Of a DNA stretch of 64,000 nt, positions 31,701-41,746 are shown piece after piece. The notes beneath the pieces were generated by a model, which worked only from the letters and a program-made list of their open reading frames with translations, ran no database searches and was not told the DNA's origin. Source of the stretch: PALSA-693 sp963729695 (GTDB taxonomy: Bacteria > Actinomycetota > Acidimicrobiia > Acidimicrobiales > Palsa-688); the NCBI GenBank assembly GCA_963729695.1, contig CAVSOT010000001.1, positions 310,001 to 374,000 on the forward strand, in the 5' to 3' direction. The position numbers and the translations under genes were made by a program. Each line of letters starts with the position of its first letter. Position 1 is the stretch's first letter.

Positions 31701-33208
31701 GACCAAGCCGGTCCAGGCCGTGTTGTAGGAGCCGCCCGACAACGACCAGCCTGCCGGCAGGGACGCCGGGGTGCTCGTCAGCCAGCTGGAGGGCACGATG
31801 AGGGGTTCGGGTTGGAAGCCCCCGAGGTCAAATTTGCAGCCATAACACGGTCGGTACGGCCGGCCCGGTGGGAACCCAAGTTTCGACGGTTATAGCTTTA
31901 GGGCCCGGGGCTCACGCTGCTCAAGGTGGCCCCGAACACCGGGGTCGATCTGTGAGGCCCCCTCGGTCCACGAATTCTACGGTGGCGTTGGCAGCCCCGC
32001 AGCTGCCGGTCTGGTTAAAGCAGACTCGCATGCCCCCGCCCGCCTGCACCCCGAACCTCCAGTTCCCGGCCTGCGTGGTGGTGGACCCATTCGGGATGTA
32101 GATATTCCTGGTCCAGCGCACCAAGAACCCGCTGGCACCCGTATGCGGTAAAGCTCCGATCGGTGGTATGCCCCACTGGAAGTCGATCATGGGGTCGGTC
32201 TTTTGGCCGATCAGGGTGTCGGCGGACGAGAAACTGTGGTCGCCAGTGTCCGCGCAATAGTGGGCGTCCAAGCCGTACACGTCGGCGTCCAAGGAGTTGT
32301 AGTTCAACGACACCGCCGCCGGTCCCCCCAGCGTACTCAAAGAGTGTGTGGCCGCCGTCAGAGCCAAGTCCCCAGTAAGCAGGTTCACCGTCTCTGACGC
32401 CGGGGCGAGACCCGGCGACGGCGAACCCTGGGCCGGTGTGGTGGTCCCCGACGCGGTCGACCCGACCGTGTCAGTCGGAGAGGGCCCGCCCGCACCCTCG
32501 CGTAAGCTTGACAGTGAAATAGGTGATGGTAGTGGCCTGGAGGGGGTGTCAAGGCCAGCTGAGTGTCGTCGGTTTGGACCGACACGTAGTACGTTTTGCC
32601 ATCCCGCAACGCCCCCTGCGGGACCGTCCAATTCCGAGATCACAGCCGGGTTCGTCGGATTGTAAAGCCAGCCGGAATCGGCCACCGTCTCCCCGCCCCC
32701 GGCTGCCGTCATCACCTTAAAGTCGTACGCCAGCGGGTAGCAACCATTCGTGTAAGTGGTTGAACCAGGCGGATCGAACAAGGCCACCGCCGACAAGTAC
32801 GGTGTCGTGGTGGCCACAACCGCACCGTCCGCCGGGGAAGTCAACGACGAGGGCGGCGTATCTGATGCTGGAGGCCACGGACAGGACGTGCTGGGCCCCG
32901 CTCAGGGTGCCTCCACCCCACCGCTCCCCCACGCCACATTCCCATAACTGCCAGCCGGCATCGACACTTGCCGCTGTCCCAATGGCGTCGACGCCAGCAA
33001 CCCGGCCTGCCCCGCCCCCTGCTGAGAGCCGCTCGCCGCGGTCGCCGCCGTCGCGGTCAACCCTGACACGCAGCAACGCCAGCACCGTTGTTACAGCCGC
33101 CATCCTCAAACGGGGCCATGTGAACCTTCGAATGTCCTTGCCCGCTTGAGCCGCCCGAACCGTCAGCCCGACCACCCAACCGAGCGCTGCTACCAGCCCC
33201 GAAAGCAA
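25777..33208 (-). pseudogene. RHS/YD-repeat protein 3, intact 3' part and frameshifted 5' part
   Basis: From about 30040 down to 25777 the frame is open: YD repeats, a DTR-type beta domain, three PLL-like lectin repeats, another DTR beta domain (VPVVGVNNDQIPANANAVVV), more YD repeats, the core MGARPYNPTEARFLQPDP and DPLNQPDLTG, then a unique 124-aa tip (25780-26151). Upstream to 33208 the same protein continues in changing frames: PA14-like segments (FLVRWTRNIYIPNGS), LNYNSLDADVYGLDAHYCAD and a hydrophobic N-terminus (LLSGLVAALGWVVGLTVRAA). At least six indels break the 5' half, so the full protein is probably not made unless these are assembly errors. RHS 3 lacks the leader shared by RHS 1 and 2. 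Confidence 0.75.
27570..28420 (-). repeat. Three PLL-like lectin repeats within RHS 3
   Basis: Three near-identical units of about 280 bp (93-95 aa) lie in tandem. Each contains FVRGAxNAIW, then WNGATWSGWQSLGGTI, NWIDLYGIGSNGQ and WNGTAWTGWISQGAP. A shared GCGCCCTGGGAGATCCAGCC occurs at spacings of 279 and 285 bp. The pattern matches PLL/sialidase-type beta-propeller blades that bind sugars in related lectins. The high DNA identity indicates recent duplication inside the gene. Confidence 0.75.
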
Positions 33209-33334
33209 GACCTTCCAACCCTGGAGGCAACGGTCGGCCCACGCCGTCCCGTGATCGAGAACCGCCTCCGGCGTCTTCGCGATGAGGCGCGCCAGACCCT
33301 CCCAAGACAGCCACCCGATCTCCCCCTCTTCGCT

Positions 33335-33853
33335 CTAGGGCGCCTTAGTCAAGGCGCATTGGTCGCGGCCTGATTGTGCCGAAGTTGGGTCCGACATGAA
33401 AGGGAAGTTGTGTCGGATTTCTGTCGGATGTATCGCACACAAGACAACCGCAGTCGGGACCCAGAGATAGCTCAGCTTGAGGCAATCGTCGAGCCGAGTA
33501 ACCGTCGCCCGTGCGATCTCCGGGCCCAGTTCGTCTACGCCTATCGTGACGTCGAGCATTCGGTACTGTCCCAGTGCACTGAACCAAAACCTCTTGATCG
33601 TGCTGAAGAACCGCTCCACGAACGGGGGGTCAAAGTGCACGGCGAATACTTCGTAATCTGAAGGGGGATCGCCGGGTCCAACCCTGAGATGCTGGATAGC
33701 AACACTGCGCCGCCCTGGGCCAACAAGACGGGTGTCTTTCGTTAGGTCGAGCGGTCCAGCAGAGACCACCTCCATTTCCGGTAGACGCATGCTGCCCGCA
33801 TCCACAACCAGCAAGGTGAACGTGGCCTGATAGGCCAGCACCGCCTCCGACAA
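33335..33853 (-). CDS. Hypothetical protein, possibly 5'-frameshifted
   Basis: The frame is coherent to its stop at 33335, with a mildly hydrophobic N-terminal helix (VISWLSEAVLAYQATFTLLVVDAGSM) and a polar remainder (VERFFSTIKRFWFSALGQYR, DELGPEIARATVTRLDDCLK). No ATG is present; a TTG at 33853 is possible. Upstream, another minus-strand frame reads ARYIKLRQAYRGSSAGVGWK and ISAAGLTDELRALQEQGE, which could be the true N-terminus displaced by an indel. No family is recognised. The IS21 left end lies just beyond. Confidence 0.4.
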   Translation of the reverse strand: MSEAVLAYQATFTLLVVDAGSMRLPEMEVVSAGPLDLTKDTRLVGPGRRSVAIQHLRVGPGDPPSDYEVFAVHFDPPFVERFFSTIKRFWFSALGQYRMLDVTIGVDELGPEIARATVTRLDDCLKLSYLWVPTAVVLCAIHPTEIRHNFPFMSDPTSAQSGRDQCALTKAP

Positions 33854-34215
33854 CCAGGAGATGACCCGTTCTGCCCTCGCCTTGCTCCTGAAGAGCCCGC
33901 AACTCGTCGGTCAGGCCCGCGGCGGAGATCACCACCCTGATGGCGACGCCGAGAAGGGTGCTCTTCCAGCCAACTCCAGCGCTGCTCCCGCGGTACGCCT
34001 GCCGCAGCTTGATATACCGTGCCGATTGCCCGGGTCTTCCACCAGCAGGCGTGCGGCCTCTTCGATCGCCTCGTCGTCGTGTGGGTGTGATCATCTCGAT
34101 CTGGCCCCGGTTATGGGCCGTTTTGATCAGCTGATTTGGCCCCACCTGTTTGGGGATCCACCACCTGGTCGGGCGGGCTTCGGAGCGTGGGTGCATGCCC
34201 AGGCCGAGGTCGAAG

Positions 34216-35721
34216 GTGGAGCTGTACGAGCAGATACGTAAGGCGCATACCCGGTAGGGGTTGTCGATCCGGGAGTTGTCTCGCCGGTTCGGGGTTCATC
34301 GCCGGGATGTGCGGGCCGCGTTGGTGTCGGCCGTGCCTCTGTCTCGGCGGCCGTCGCCGCCTCGAGTGGCGCCGGCGTTGGGGCCGTGGAAGGCGGTCAT
34401 CGACGGCTGGTTGAGGCGGACCGGACCGCGCCGTGGAGCAGCGTCACACCGGCCGGCGGGTGTGGGAAGGGTTTGGTGGACGAGCACGGCGTGGCGGTGG
34501 CGGAGTCGACGGTGCGCCGTTACGTGGGCGAGGTCCGTCGCCGAGAGGCCTTCCCGTTGTTCGATGTGATGGTCCCTCAGCGCCATCCGATGGGCGAGGA
34601 GGCGGAGGTTGACTTCGGCGATATCAGCGTCTACTTGGACGGGATTCTGATCCTGCGGCGTACCTGTCCGTGATGCGGCTGTCGGCGTCGGGGCAGGCGT
34701 TCCGTCGGGCCTATCTGAACGAGGCGCAGGAAGTGTTCTTGGACGGGCATGTCCACGCCTTCGAGACGTTCGGTGGGGTGCCGGGCACGGTCCGCTACGA
34801 CAACTTGAAAGCAGCGGTGGTGCGGGTGATGAAAGGCCGCGACCGCACCGAGTCGGTGCGGTTCGTGGCGTTGCGTTCGCATTACCGCTTCGACTCGTTC
34901 TATTGCCGGGCGGGCCTCGAGGGCAGCCACGAAAAGGGCGGGGTGGAAGGAGAGATCGGCCGGTTCCGCCGCCGCTGGCGGTGCCGGTCCCGCACGTGGC
35001 GTCGATGGCCGAGCTCAACGAGCTCTTGACCGCCGCATCGGCCAAGGACTCGGCCCGTCACATCAACCAGCGACGAGAGTCGGTGGCCGATCACTTCGCC
35101 GTCGAACGGGACTTCTTGCTGTCGCTGCCAGGAGAGCCGTTCCAGGTGGCCCTGTCTTTGCGACCCCGGGGTTGACCACAAGGCCAGGGTGTCGGTGCGC
35201 CAGGTGTTCTATTCGGTCCCGGTCCGCTACGTGGCCCAACGCCTCGACGTGCGCCTGGGGCGTGGACAGTGTCGAGGTCCTTGTACCGGCTTCGTGGTGG
35301 TGGCCCGCCACCCCCAGGAGTCCTGAAAGGAAGCGAGGTCCTGACCCTGACGACTACCTAGGCGTGGCTGCCAAACCGGGCGCCATGCGCAACGCCACCG
35401 CCTTGGCCCGGGCCCGCCTCGGGCGGATTTACTGACACCCACGACCGGTTCTGGAACCAGGCCCGACGCCGTCTCGGTGAACGCTACGGCACCAAAGCGC
35501 TGATCGAGGTCCTCCTGGCCCATCGCACCATGCCGGCGGGCGTGGTCATCGCCGGCATGAACGCCGCCCTGTCTGTCGACTCAGTCGACCCGGCCGTGGT
35601 GTTGATCGAGGCCCGCAAAGCAGCCGAGACCGACTGCCCCGGCGCTTCCCATCGGGAACTGGCCCGCTTCGACCGACCCAAACCGACCCTGAACCGCTAC
35701 GACGATCTGCTAGAGGCGTGA
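34216..35721 (+). pseudogene. istA: IS21 transposase IstA, nonsense and frameshift mutated
   Basis: The protein begins VELYEQIRKAHTR, hits an in-frame TAG (34255-34257), then reads LSIRELSRRFGVHRRDVRAA. Later parts appear in other frames: STVRRYVGEVRRREAF, GEEAEVDFGDISVYLDG (first catalytic Asp), FETFGGVPGTVRYDNLKAAV, GSHEKGGVEGEIGRFRR, INQRRESVADHFAVERDFLL, VFYSVPVRYVAQRLDVRLG and NRYDDLLEA at the end. Several indels plus the nonsense codon show long inactivity. Motif order leaves no doubt about the family. Confidence 0.88.
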
Positions 35722-36511
35722 TGACCACCAAGATGACCGACAACGCCGCGCTGGCCGCCATCGGCGCCGCCACCATCGAACTGCACCTGCCCACCGTCCG
35801 GGCCGAAGCGGCCCGAAGAGCCGAGACCGCCAACCGCCAAGCAGGCCTCCTATCTGGTCTACCTGGCTGACGTATTGGCCGCCGAGACTGACGACCGAGC
35901 CGAACGACGGCGCAGCCGGCGCATTCACGAAGCGCGGTGGCGCCCTCCCTTGCCTCAAACGCCTAGCCGACTTCGACCTGGCTGCTGCACCCACCGTCAA
36001 CCCGGCCACCATCGCCACCCTGGCCTCCGGGGCCTACCTCTCTGCTGGTGAGCCCGTCGTGCTGCTCGGCGAGTCCGGCACAGGAAAGAGCCACCTACTG
36101 ATCGCCCTCGGCGTCGCCGCCTGCGAACAAGGACGCCGGGTCCGCTACGTCACCGCCGCCCAACTGGTCAACGAACTGGCCGAAGCCGCCGACGAACGCC
36201 GCCTCTCGCGCCTCGTGGGCCGCTACGGCCGACTCGACTTGCTCTGTCTCGACGAACTCGGCTACGTGCAACTCGACAGCCGTGGCGCCGAACTGCTGTT
36301 CCAGATCATCACCGAACGAGAGGAACGAGCCTCCATCGTCACCGCCTCGAACTTGCCTTTCTCCGAATGGGGCACCATCGTCACCGACCCCCGCCTCGTC
36401 GCCGCCATCGTCGACCGGCTCACCTTCAACGCCCACATCGTCGAAACCGGCACCGAGAGCTACCGGCTACTCACCACCAAGACCGGCCGAGGCCGCAAGA
36501 AACCAACCTGA
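35721..36511 (+). pseudogene. istB: IS21 helper ATPase IstB, frameshifted near its N-terminus
   Basis: The ATG at 35721 overlaps the istA stop, the usual coupled arrangement. The N-terminal stretch MTTKMTDNAALAAIGAATIE loses frame between about 35840 and 35950. From about 36000 on the AAA+ core is complete: Walker A GESGTGKSHLL, Walker B LLCLDELGYVQ, sensor region ASIVTASNLPFSEWG and the C-terminus NAHIVETGTESYRLL. IstB proteins assist IstA in target choice. Only the C-terminal 150 residues could be translated from an internal start. Confidence 0.85.
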
Positions 36512-36628
36512 GCAGTGGGGCCAAAACTGGTGATCACACTGGGGCCAGATCGGCTTGACAAACCCAGTCGCGAAACTGCAGGGGGAAGTCGGTTGGTTGC
36601 CAGCCCCTCGTAGGTCTGCCAGCGGCAC

Positions 36629-37076
36629 TCAAGAGCATCCAAGTACGTGATTCGATGCCATGGTTGCTCGTTCGTGCCCCACCTCTTCCAACAACCCGTC
36701 GTCGCTGAAGGATCGCAAAAGGTCGATGTAGCCCGACAGCCCCACCCCAGGTCTCGATTCAAACGTCGAGCAGTGCTGGTACGGGGTGCCACGAAGCACA
36801 TCGCCAAAAAGCTCGCCTAGCTGCCACTCGGGGATGTCCAGCGATCGCAGGACGCTGCCTACAGCCCGACCACGCAGCCGAGCACGGCCCGTCTGGATCC
36901 CCGACACCGTATCCCGCGGAACCCCAGCCACGCTGGCCAGCTTCGTCCTGCGTCCAGCGGCGCCGATAGCGCTCGGACGTAACCAACTCCGCCAAGCGCT
37001 CGGCCTGCTTGCCGCCCACCCCCCACCAGTGGGCAAGAGGCCACAACCTCGTCCTGACACTGCACTCCTCCTCCAA
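36629..37076 (-). pseudogene. XRE-type helix-turn-helix regulator, one frameshift
   Basis: The frame starting at 37076 reads QAERLAELVTSERYRRRWTQ then DEA; after a one-base shift near 36950 it continues LASVAGVPRDTVSGIQTGRA, together a complete XRE/Cro helix-turn-helix. The rest (GSVLRSLDIPEWQLGELFGD, GYIDLLRSFSDDGLLEEVG) is a soluble tail. A perfect 15-bp palindrome lies directly upstream and GGAGGAGG overlaps the start, so it probably autoregulated. As written it is broken by one indel. Confidence 0.6.
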
Positions 37077-37078
37077 AG

Positions 37079-37093
37079 GTTAACGACGTTAAC
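37079..37093. promoter_or_regulatory. Palindromic operator before the XRE gene
   Basis: GTTAACGACGTTAAC is a perfect inverted repeat (7+1+7) located 3 bp upstream of the start of the XRE gene. Cro/XRE repressors usually bind such short palindromes over their own promoters. The assignment rests on position and symmetry. Confidence 0.5.
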
Positions 37094-37381
37094 AGCCCTC
37101 CTACCCAAATTAGGGGGTCGGGGCCTCAACCTCGGACGATCCCACGCTCTCCCTCCTTCACCAAGCGGTGGTTCGGCACTCGCCCCGGGCTCTCCGGCGC
37201 CTCCCGGGCGTTCTGTTTCCCTTTCCGTTGGGCCCCCCCAGCGCCGACCGCCCCCCGCCATCTTCGAGTGAGGTAGGCCGCTGGCTGGTTGTCCGGCAGG
37301 TCGGACAGGCTCAGTCCGGGGTTTCCCGTCGGTGCGTGTTCCGTCTCGCCGTGGGCGACAGCGTCGCCAGCGGCCCCCTTT

Positions 37382-37416
37382 CAAACCGTGCGTGCGGTTC
37401 TCCCGCACACGGCTTT
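37382..37416 (-). ncRNA. Group II intron domain V
   Basis: Read on the minus strand, the 35-nt hairpin starts AAAGCCGTGTGCGG and ends CCGCACGCACGGTTTG. It contains the AGC catalytic triad, the two complementary arms and a GAGAA loop. This is the most conserved part of group II introns. It lies just downstream of the maturase frame, as expected. Confidence 0.85.
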
Positions 37417-37426
37417 CCGACATCGT

Positions 37427-38745
37427 TCATCGCAGGCATGCAAGTTGGCGTCGCGCCGTTCCGGTCAGGCGGTAGATCCCGAGGGCCTGAGCCACGCCGT
37501 TGAAGCGGTGCGCCAGTGATCCCCGGAGTCCGTGCTTACGCTGGCGAAGCGCGCCAGACGCTGATGGACGTAGAGGTCGATGGCCTCGAACTTCCCGCCG
37601 AGTTCCGTACGGAAGTAGCCGCCCCATCCTCGCAACACGCGGGTTGAGGCGGCCAACCACGACCTCCATCGACCGTCCCACATAACGCCGGGTGGTCACC
37701 GCTTTGCTCGGCCCGTACCGAGCGATCGCCCGCTCGACGGCCAGCGTTGCAGATACCACGGCCCCGCGACGCCAGGACTCCACCTTGTGGTGATGGAACC
37801 CCAAGAAGTCGAAGCCGTCCTGCCCCCGGGTAAGACAGACGATCCTGGTCTTGTCGGGATGGAAAACAAGCCCGAACGTCGCCAGGATCTCGACCGCCCG
37901 GACCCGAGCCTGCACCGCCCCGTCCCGGGTGGGGCAGAGGACCACCAGATCGTCGGCGTAGCGGACCAGCACCCCCAGGGTCCTTCCCGCTGTCGACCAG
38001 GCGGCGTCCAGTTGGTGGAGCGCCACGTTGGCCAACAGCGGCGAGATGGGCGAGCCTTGCGGGGTCCCCGACACCGTGTCGGTGACCGCGCCCCCTCCAA
38101 CACTCCTGCTCGCAGCCACGCACCGAGCAGCTTGAGCATCCTCCGATCCGACACCCGCTTGGCCACCAAGGCCATCAAAGCGTCGTGGTCGATGGACCCA
38201 AAACAGTCCGATACGTCCGCGTCGAGCACCCAGTTGGCCCCCCGGTTGGCCTCGACCCTGACCGCCTCACAGGCCATCCGCGCCGACTGCTTAGGTCGAA
38301 ACCCAAAGCTCTGGGGCAAGAAGTCGGCCTCGAAAACTGGTTCGAGGACGATCTTGGCTGCCGCCATGACCACCCGATCGCGGACAGTCGGGATACCCAA
38401 CGGACGTCGCCGCCCGTCGGGTTTAGGAATGTACACCCGCCTAAGCGGAACCGGCCGGTACATCCCGGCCTGCAACGCCTGTGCGAGCTGGGAGAGGAAC
38501 TCCCCCACCCCGGAGCTCTCCACGTCGGCGACGGAAATGCCGTCGACGCCCGGAGCACCCCGGTTAGCGGCCACGTCACCCCAAGCCCTCCACAGGATGT
38601 CGCTGCGGGCGACCTTGTCGAAGAGGGCATGGAAGCGGCGCCAGCCGTCCTGCTTGGCACTGCGATACAGCACCCGTTGACAGGCTCGAACCGGATCCAC
38701 GCCCTCGGCGTGACTGACGGACCTAGCCGATGTCTCGGCCCTCAT
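37427..38745 (-). pseudogene. ltrA: Group II intron reverse transcriptase/maturase, frameshifted
   Basis: The ATG at 38745 follows GGGGAGGGGAGGAACCCTG. The product has RT motifs in order: NRGAPGVDGISVADVE, RRVYIPKPDGRRRPLGIP, ESLF-equivalent FLPQSFGFRPKQSA, WVLDADVSDCFGSIDH, GTPQGSPISPLLANV and the catalytic YADDLVV. The maturase GIIM part reads RGWGGYFRTELGGKFEAID. A frame change near 38090 separates the finger and palm regions, and two compensating shifts (about 37635 and 37545) lie in the maturase domain. If the indels are real the intron can no longer splice or move by itself. Confidence 0.85.
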
Positions 38746-39006
38746 CAGGGTTCCTCCCCTCCCCAGGTTGCGTCGATGAAGCAGGGGCCCTTCGCTCAAG
38801 CCGGGTTATGTTGTCCCGGCCGTCGTCACTACTACGACCCCCTCCGACTCCCTCTCGCCCGCATGACATTTCCCGGGGTCGCCGGTTATAGCCACACCCG
38901 CTCCGCTCCCCCGCAGGGACCGGGACGAGGAGGGCCTCTCCAGTTCCCGCCGCTACCCTCTGACCGTTCCACGCTCTCTTACGCCGGGGAGTTCTTAGCC
39001 TCGTTC

Positions 39007-40599
39007 CACCGATCGGGTCATGAGTGATGGCTGTGTAGGTTCGACCATCCGCGAAAAGTGCCTCTCCGGCAAGGGAGGATGACGGTTACCAGGCCGATCT
39101 TCCGCTCTCGCCAGGGAGGCACTTTCTGTGAGACCAGTATCGCATGTCCCGGACCGGCTGGCGGTGAGCTTCGATGACGAGGGGCTGGTGGCCAACGCCG
39201 GGCTGTTGGTGGTGGCGACGCTGGCGGCTCGACTGGGTATGGGCCGCTGGTCGAACGCGACGCTGCGCATGACCGGCCTGGTCGGCGGGGCACGCCCGGG
39301 CCGCAAGGTGCTCACGTTGGTGCATGCGATCGTGGCCGGGGCCAGCCACATTGACCACGCGGACGTGCTGCGCGCCGGGGACACGGCGAGGGTCCTGGGG
39401 CATCGGGTGATGGCGCCTTCGACGCTGGGCAGTTTCTTGCGGGCGTTCAGTTTCGGGCATGTCCGCCAGCTGGAAGCCGTGGTCGGGAAGGTGCTGGCCC
39501 GGGCGTGGGAGCTGGGCGCGGGACCGGGCGGCCGTCGGCTGGTGATCGACGTGGACTCCACCATCTGCCAAGTGGAAGGCAAGCAGAAGCAGGGCGCTGC
39601 CTACGGCTACACCAAAGTGCTGGCTACCACCCGATCCTCGCCACTCGGGCCGATACCGGCGAGATCCTGCACGCTCGGATGCGCAAAGGCTCGGCGAACA
39701 CGGCCCGAGGGGCGCGACGGTTCATCGACGAAGTGGTCGCCCGGGTACGACAGGCCGGCGCGGCCGGGGAGATCGTGATGCGCTTCGACTCGGGATTCTG
39801 GTCGGGCGACACCCTCAAGGTGCTGGCCCGCCACGAGGTGCGTTACACGATGGCGGTGCGTACCAACACCAAAGCCGTCGCCGAGGCCGTCGCCGCCATC
39901 AACGAGCAGGCGTGGGTCAACATCGACTACACCGGCGACGGCCAGGCCCAAGTGGCCGAGACCGTCTATGGCGGACGGCGGCTGATCGTGCGCCGCACCC
40001 GGCTCACCGACCGCCGACAGGCGAGACTGTGGCCTGACTGGCGGCACTTCGGGTTTCTCACCGACCTGGACGGCACCGCCGTCGAAATCGACGCCTTCCA
40101 CCGTCAGCACGCCAGCATCGAGCTGGCCATACGCGACCTCAAAGAAGGCTCCGGGCTGGAACACTGCCCCTCCGGCAACTTCTCCGCCAACTCCGCCTGG
40201 CTGCAATGCACTGTGCTGGCCCACAACCTCATCCGCTGGACCGCCACCATCGGCGAACCTGTCGAAGCGCTCACCGTCGCCCGCACCGTGCGAACCCGCA
40301 TCCTCGCCGTGCCCGCCCGAATCGTGAACCGCTCCGGAACCCTCACCCTGCGAGCCCCCGCCCGCTGGCCCTGGGCCGACCAGTTCAACCGACGCCTCGC
40401 ACCATCCGAGCCCTGCCCGCCCCGCCGGCTGACCCGCCGGCGGCCTGGCGCTCCGCCCCCTTCAAACACCCAGGCGCTGACAACCCGCACCGCCACGACC
40501 ACCCCGGACAAGTACGCCCCTACCATCGCCCCTGCAACCACCAACGGCCCAGTTGACTCCCTCAGCCCATCACGCCTTCAAACGAGGGCCCGATCGGTG
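39007..40599 (+). mobile_element. IS1380-family insertion sequence with 4-bp target duplication
   Basis: Terminal repeats CACCGATCGGG (39007-39017) and its complement (40589-40599) enclose one transposase gene. The base pairs just outside are GTTC on both sides (39003-39006 and 40600-40603), a 4-bp target duplication typical of the family. Removing the element and one GTTC restores a continuous group II intron. So the order of events is clear: the intron came first, the IS later. Confidence 0.88.
39128..40556 (+). pseudogene. IS1380 transposase, frameshifted
   Basis: The DDE nuclease pattern is present: Asp in GGRRLVIDVDSTICQVEG, Asp in IVMRFDSGFWSGDTL and Glu in ELAIRDLKEGSGLEHCPSG. The first frame stops matching at about 39619, where CTGGCTACC should be CTGGGCTACC to give KVLGYHPILATRADTGEI; the rest is in another frame. 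A second shift near 40400 is likely before the C-terminal RALPAPP. The missing G is a single-base deletion in a G run. The element has otherwise crisp ends, so a sequencing error is as likely as decay. Confidence 0.85.
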
Positions 40600-41069
40600 G
40601 TTCCAGGCTTAGGCATCCGCTCCAGGATCTGTGATGCCGTCCATGGCCTTCACCGTTTGCCAACCGGCTCGGCTCTCCCTTGGTCCCGCTCGGGCGGGCA
40701 GACTGACGACGCTGCAAGCTTCGCTTCATGCTGCGGACCGGCCAGTTGATCCCGTCCCGCTTCGAACCCGGCCTCTCGACCACGCCCGGGGACTTCACTA
40801 CCGGGGATCCTGGCCTCTCCCCGGACCGGACTCTCACCGGCTGGCAACGACGAGCTTCAAGCTGGATCACACGATCGGTTCTCCTTTCCGACCGTGCGCC
40901 CAGCGCAGCTGGACGCACTGGCAAATGTCTGCTGCCGTGAATCTTGCTGTTGAAGGAAGGTGGTGGCGGTGTGGGGAAGGGGTCGAGTTGTTGGTCTTTG
41001 GGGTGGTATTGATGACCGGCGATGGGTGATGGTGGTGGATGGTGTCGGTTGTGGACGTAGGATTTGAGG

Positions 41070-41300
41070 GTGACGTTCGAGAGGATCGGTGTGGATCATC
41101 GGATCATGGGTGGCGTGCCCTGTGTTAAGGGCACCCGCATCCCGGTGGCCACCGTGGTGGCTATGTTGGCCGAGGCGATCTCCGTCGAGAAGATCTTGGC
41201 CGAGTTTCCGCCGTTGAGCGAGGCCGACGTTTGGGAGGCTTTGCGCTTTGCTGCCGCCGCCGTCGATGAGGGCGAGCTGCCCCTGCGTCCGACCGGTTGA
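41070..41300 (+). CDS. DUF433 family antitoxin
   Basis: Starting at GTG 41070 (or TTG 41064), the protein of about 76 aa reads HRIMGGVPCVKGTRIPVATV, then LAEFPPLSEADVWEALRFAA. This is the complete DUF433 pattern: the G-x-P-x-[IV]-x-G-T-R-[IV] motif and a winged helix-turn-helix that neutralises a PIN-like toxin and probably represses the operon. It overlaps the toxin gene by 4 bp (TTGA). The 150 bp before it, back to the intron end, hold no other gene. Confidence 0.88.
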   Translation: MTFERIGVDHRIMGGVPCVKGTRIPVATVVAMLAEAISVEKILAEFPPLSEADVWEALRFAAAAVDEGELPLRPTG

Positions 41301-41665
41301 AGCTTCTGATCGACGAGTCGCTGTCGGCTCTCATCACGGCCCGATTGCGGGCGGCGGGACATGAGGCTGTCCATGTCGGTGAGCTGGGGCTGGGGGGAGC
41401 CGCCGATGAGCAGGTGATGACCGCCGCTGCGGTTCAGGGTCGGGTCCTCGTGTCGACTGACACTGACTTCGGCGGCCTGCTGGCCCTTTCGCAGTGTCAG
41501 GCTCCGAGCGTGGTGGTGTTGCGCCGGGCCCGGCACGATCTCGACGCCCAGGTGGCGCTGTTGATCTCTGCCCTAGCCGAACTCGAGCGTGCGCTCCGCG
41601 AGGGCGCCGGGGTCAGCCTGATGCCAGGACACGCTCGCATCCGCCGGCTGCCGATCGGCGGTTGA
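41297..41665 (+). CDS. DUF5615 PIN-like toxin
   Basis: The start is a TTG overlapping the DUF433 stop. The 122-aa protein has the acidic PIN-like residues in MKLLIDESLSALI, the AGHEAVHVGELGLGGAADEQVM segment and VLVSTDTDFGGLLAL, followed by a C-terminal helix. DUF5615 proteins are expected to be ribonucleases held in check by the upstream DUF433 protein. The pair is complete, with no frameshift. Confidence 0.88.
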   Translation: MKLLIDESLSALITARLRAAGHEAVHVGELGLGGAADEQVMTAAAVQGRVLVSTDTDFGGLLALSQCQAPSVVVLRRARHDLDAQVALLISALAELERALREGAGVSLMPGHARIRRLPIGG

Positions 41666-41746
41666 CGGGTACGACTTGCCACTGGTTGGCACTGGCGAGC
41701 GCCGTGAGCGCCGTTGTCCTGGGAGAGGCTCCAGGGCCCGGTGGGC

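Larger units (their letters stand above)
34097..36552 (+). mobile_element. Degenerate IS21-family element (istA-istB) with end repeats
   Basis: CGATCTGGCCCC at 34097-34108 is matched by its exact complement at 36541-36552. Just inside lies a second imperfect pair, GATCAGCTGATTTGGCCCC and GGGGCCAAAACTGGTGATC. Multiple nested end repeats are typical of IS21 transposase-binding sites. The true tips lie a few bases outside. Both genes inside are broken, so it cannot move on its own. Confidence 0.75.
37267..40918 (-). mobile_element. Group II intron, split by an IS1380 insertion
   Basis: On the minus strand the intron begins GTGCG at 40918, the group II 5' consensus, and continues through domain I-like sequence (GCCAGCCGGTGAGAGTCCGG) to 40604. 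It resumes at 39002 with CTAAGAACTCCCCGGCG, holds the reverse transcriptase frame, and ends with a recognisable domain V and a complementary pair (CCAGCGGCC/GGCCGCTGG) fitting domain VI. The 3' end is placed near 37267. Without the IS it is about 2.05 kb, normal for an ORF-bearing intron. The stretch 40604-40913 holds no other gene. Confidence 0.8.

Noticed and set aside
33861..34241. Plus-strand frame of 126 codons before the second IS21
   Set aside because: It crosses the IS21 left end and opposes a more coherent minus-strand reading.
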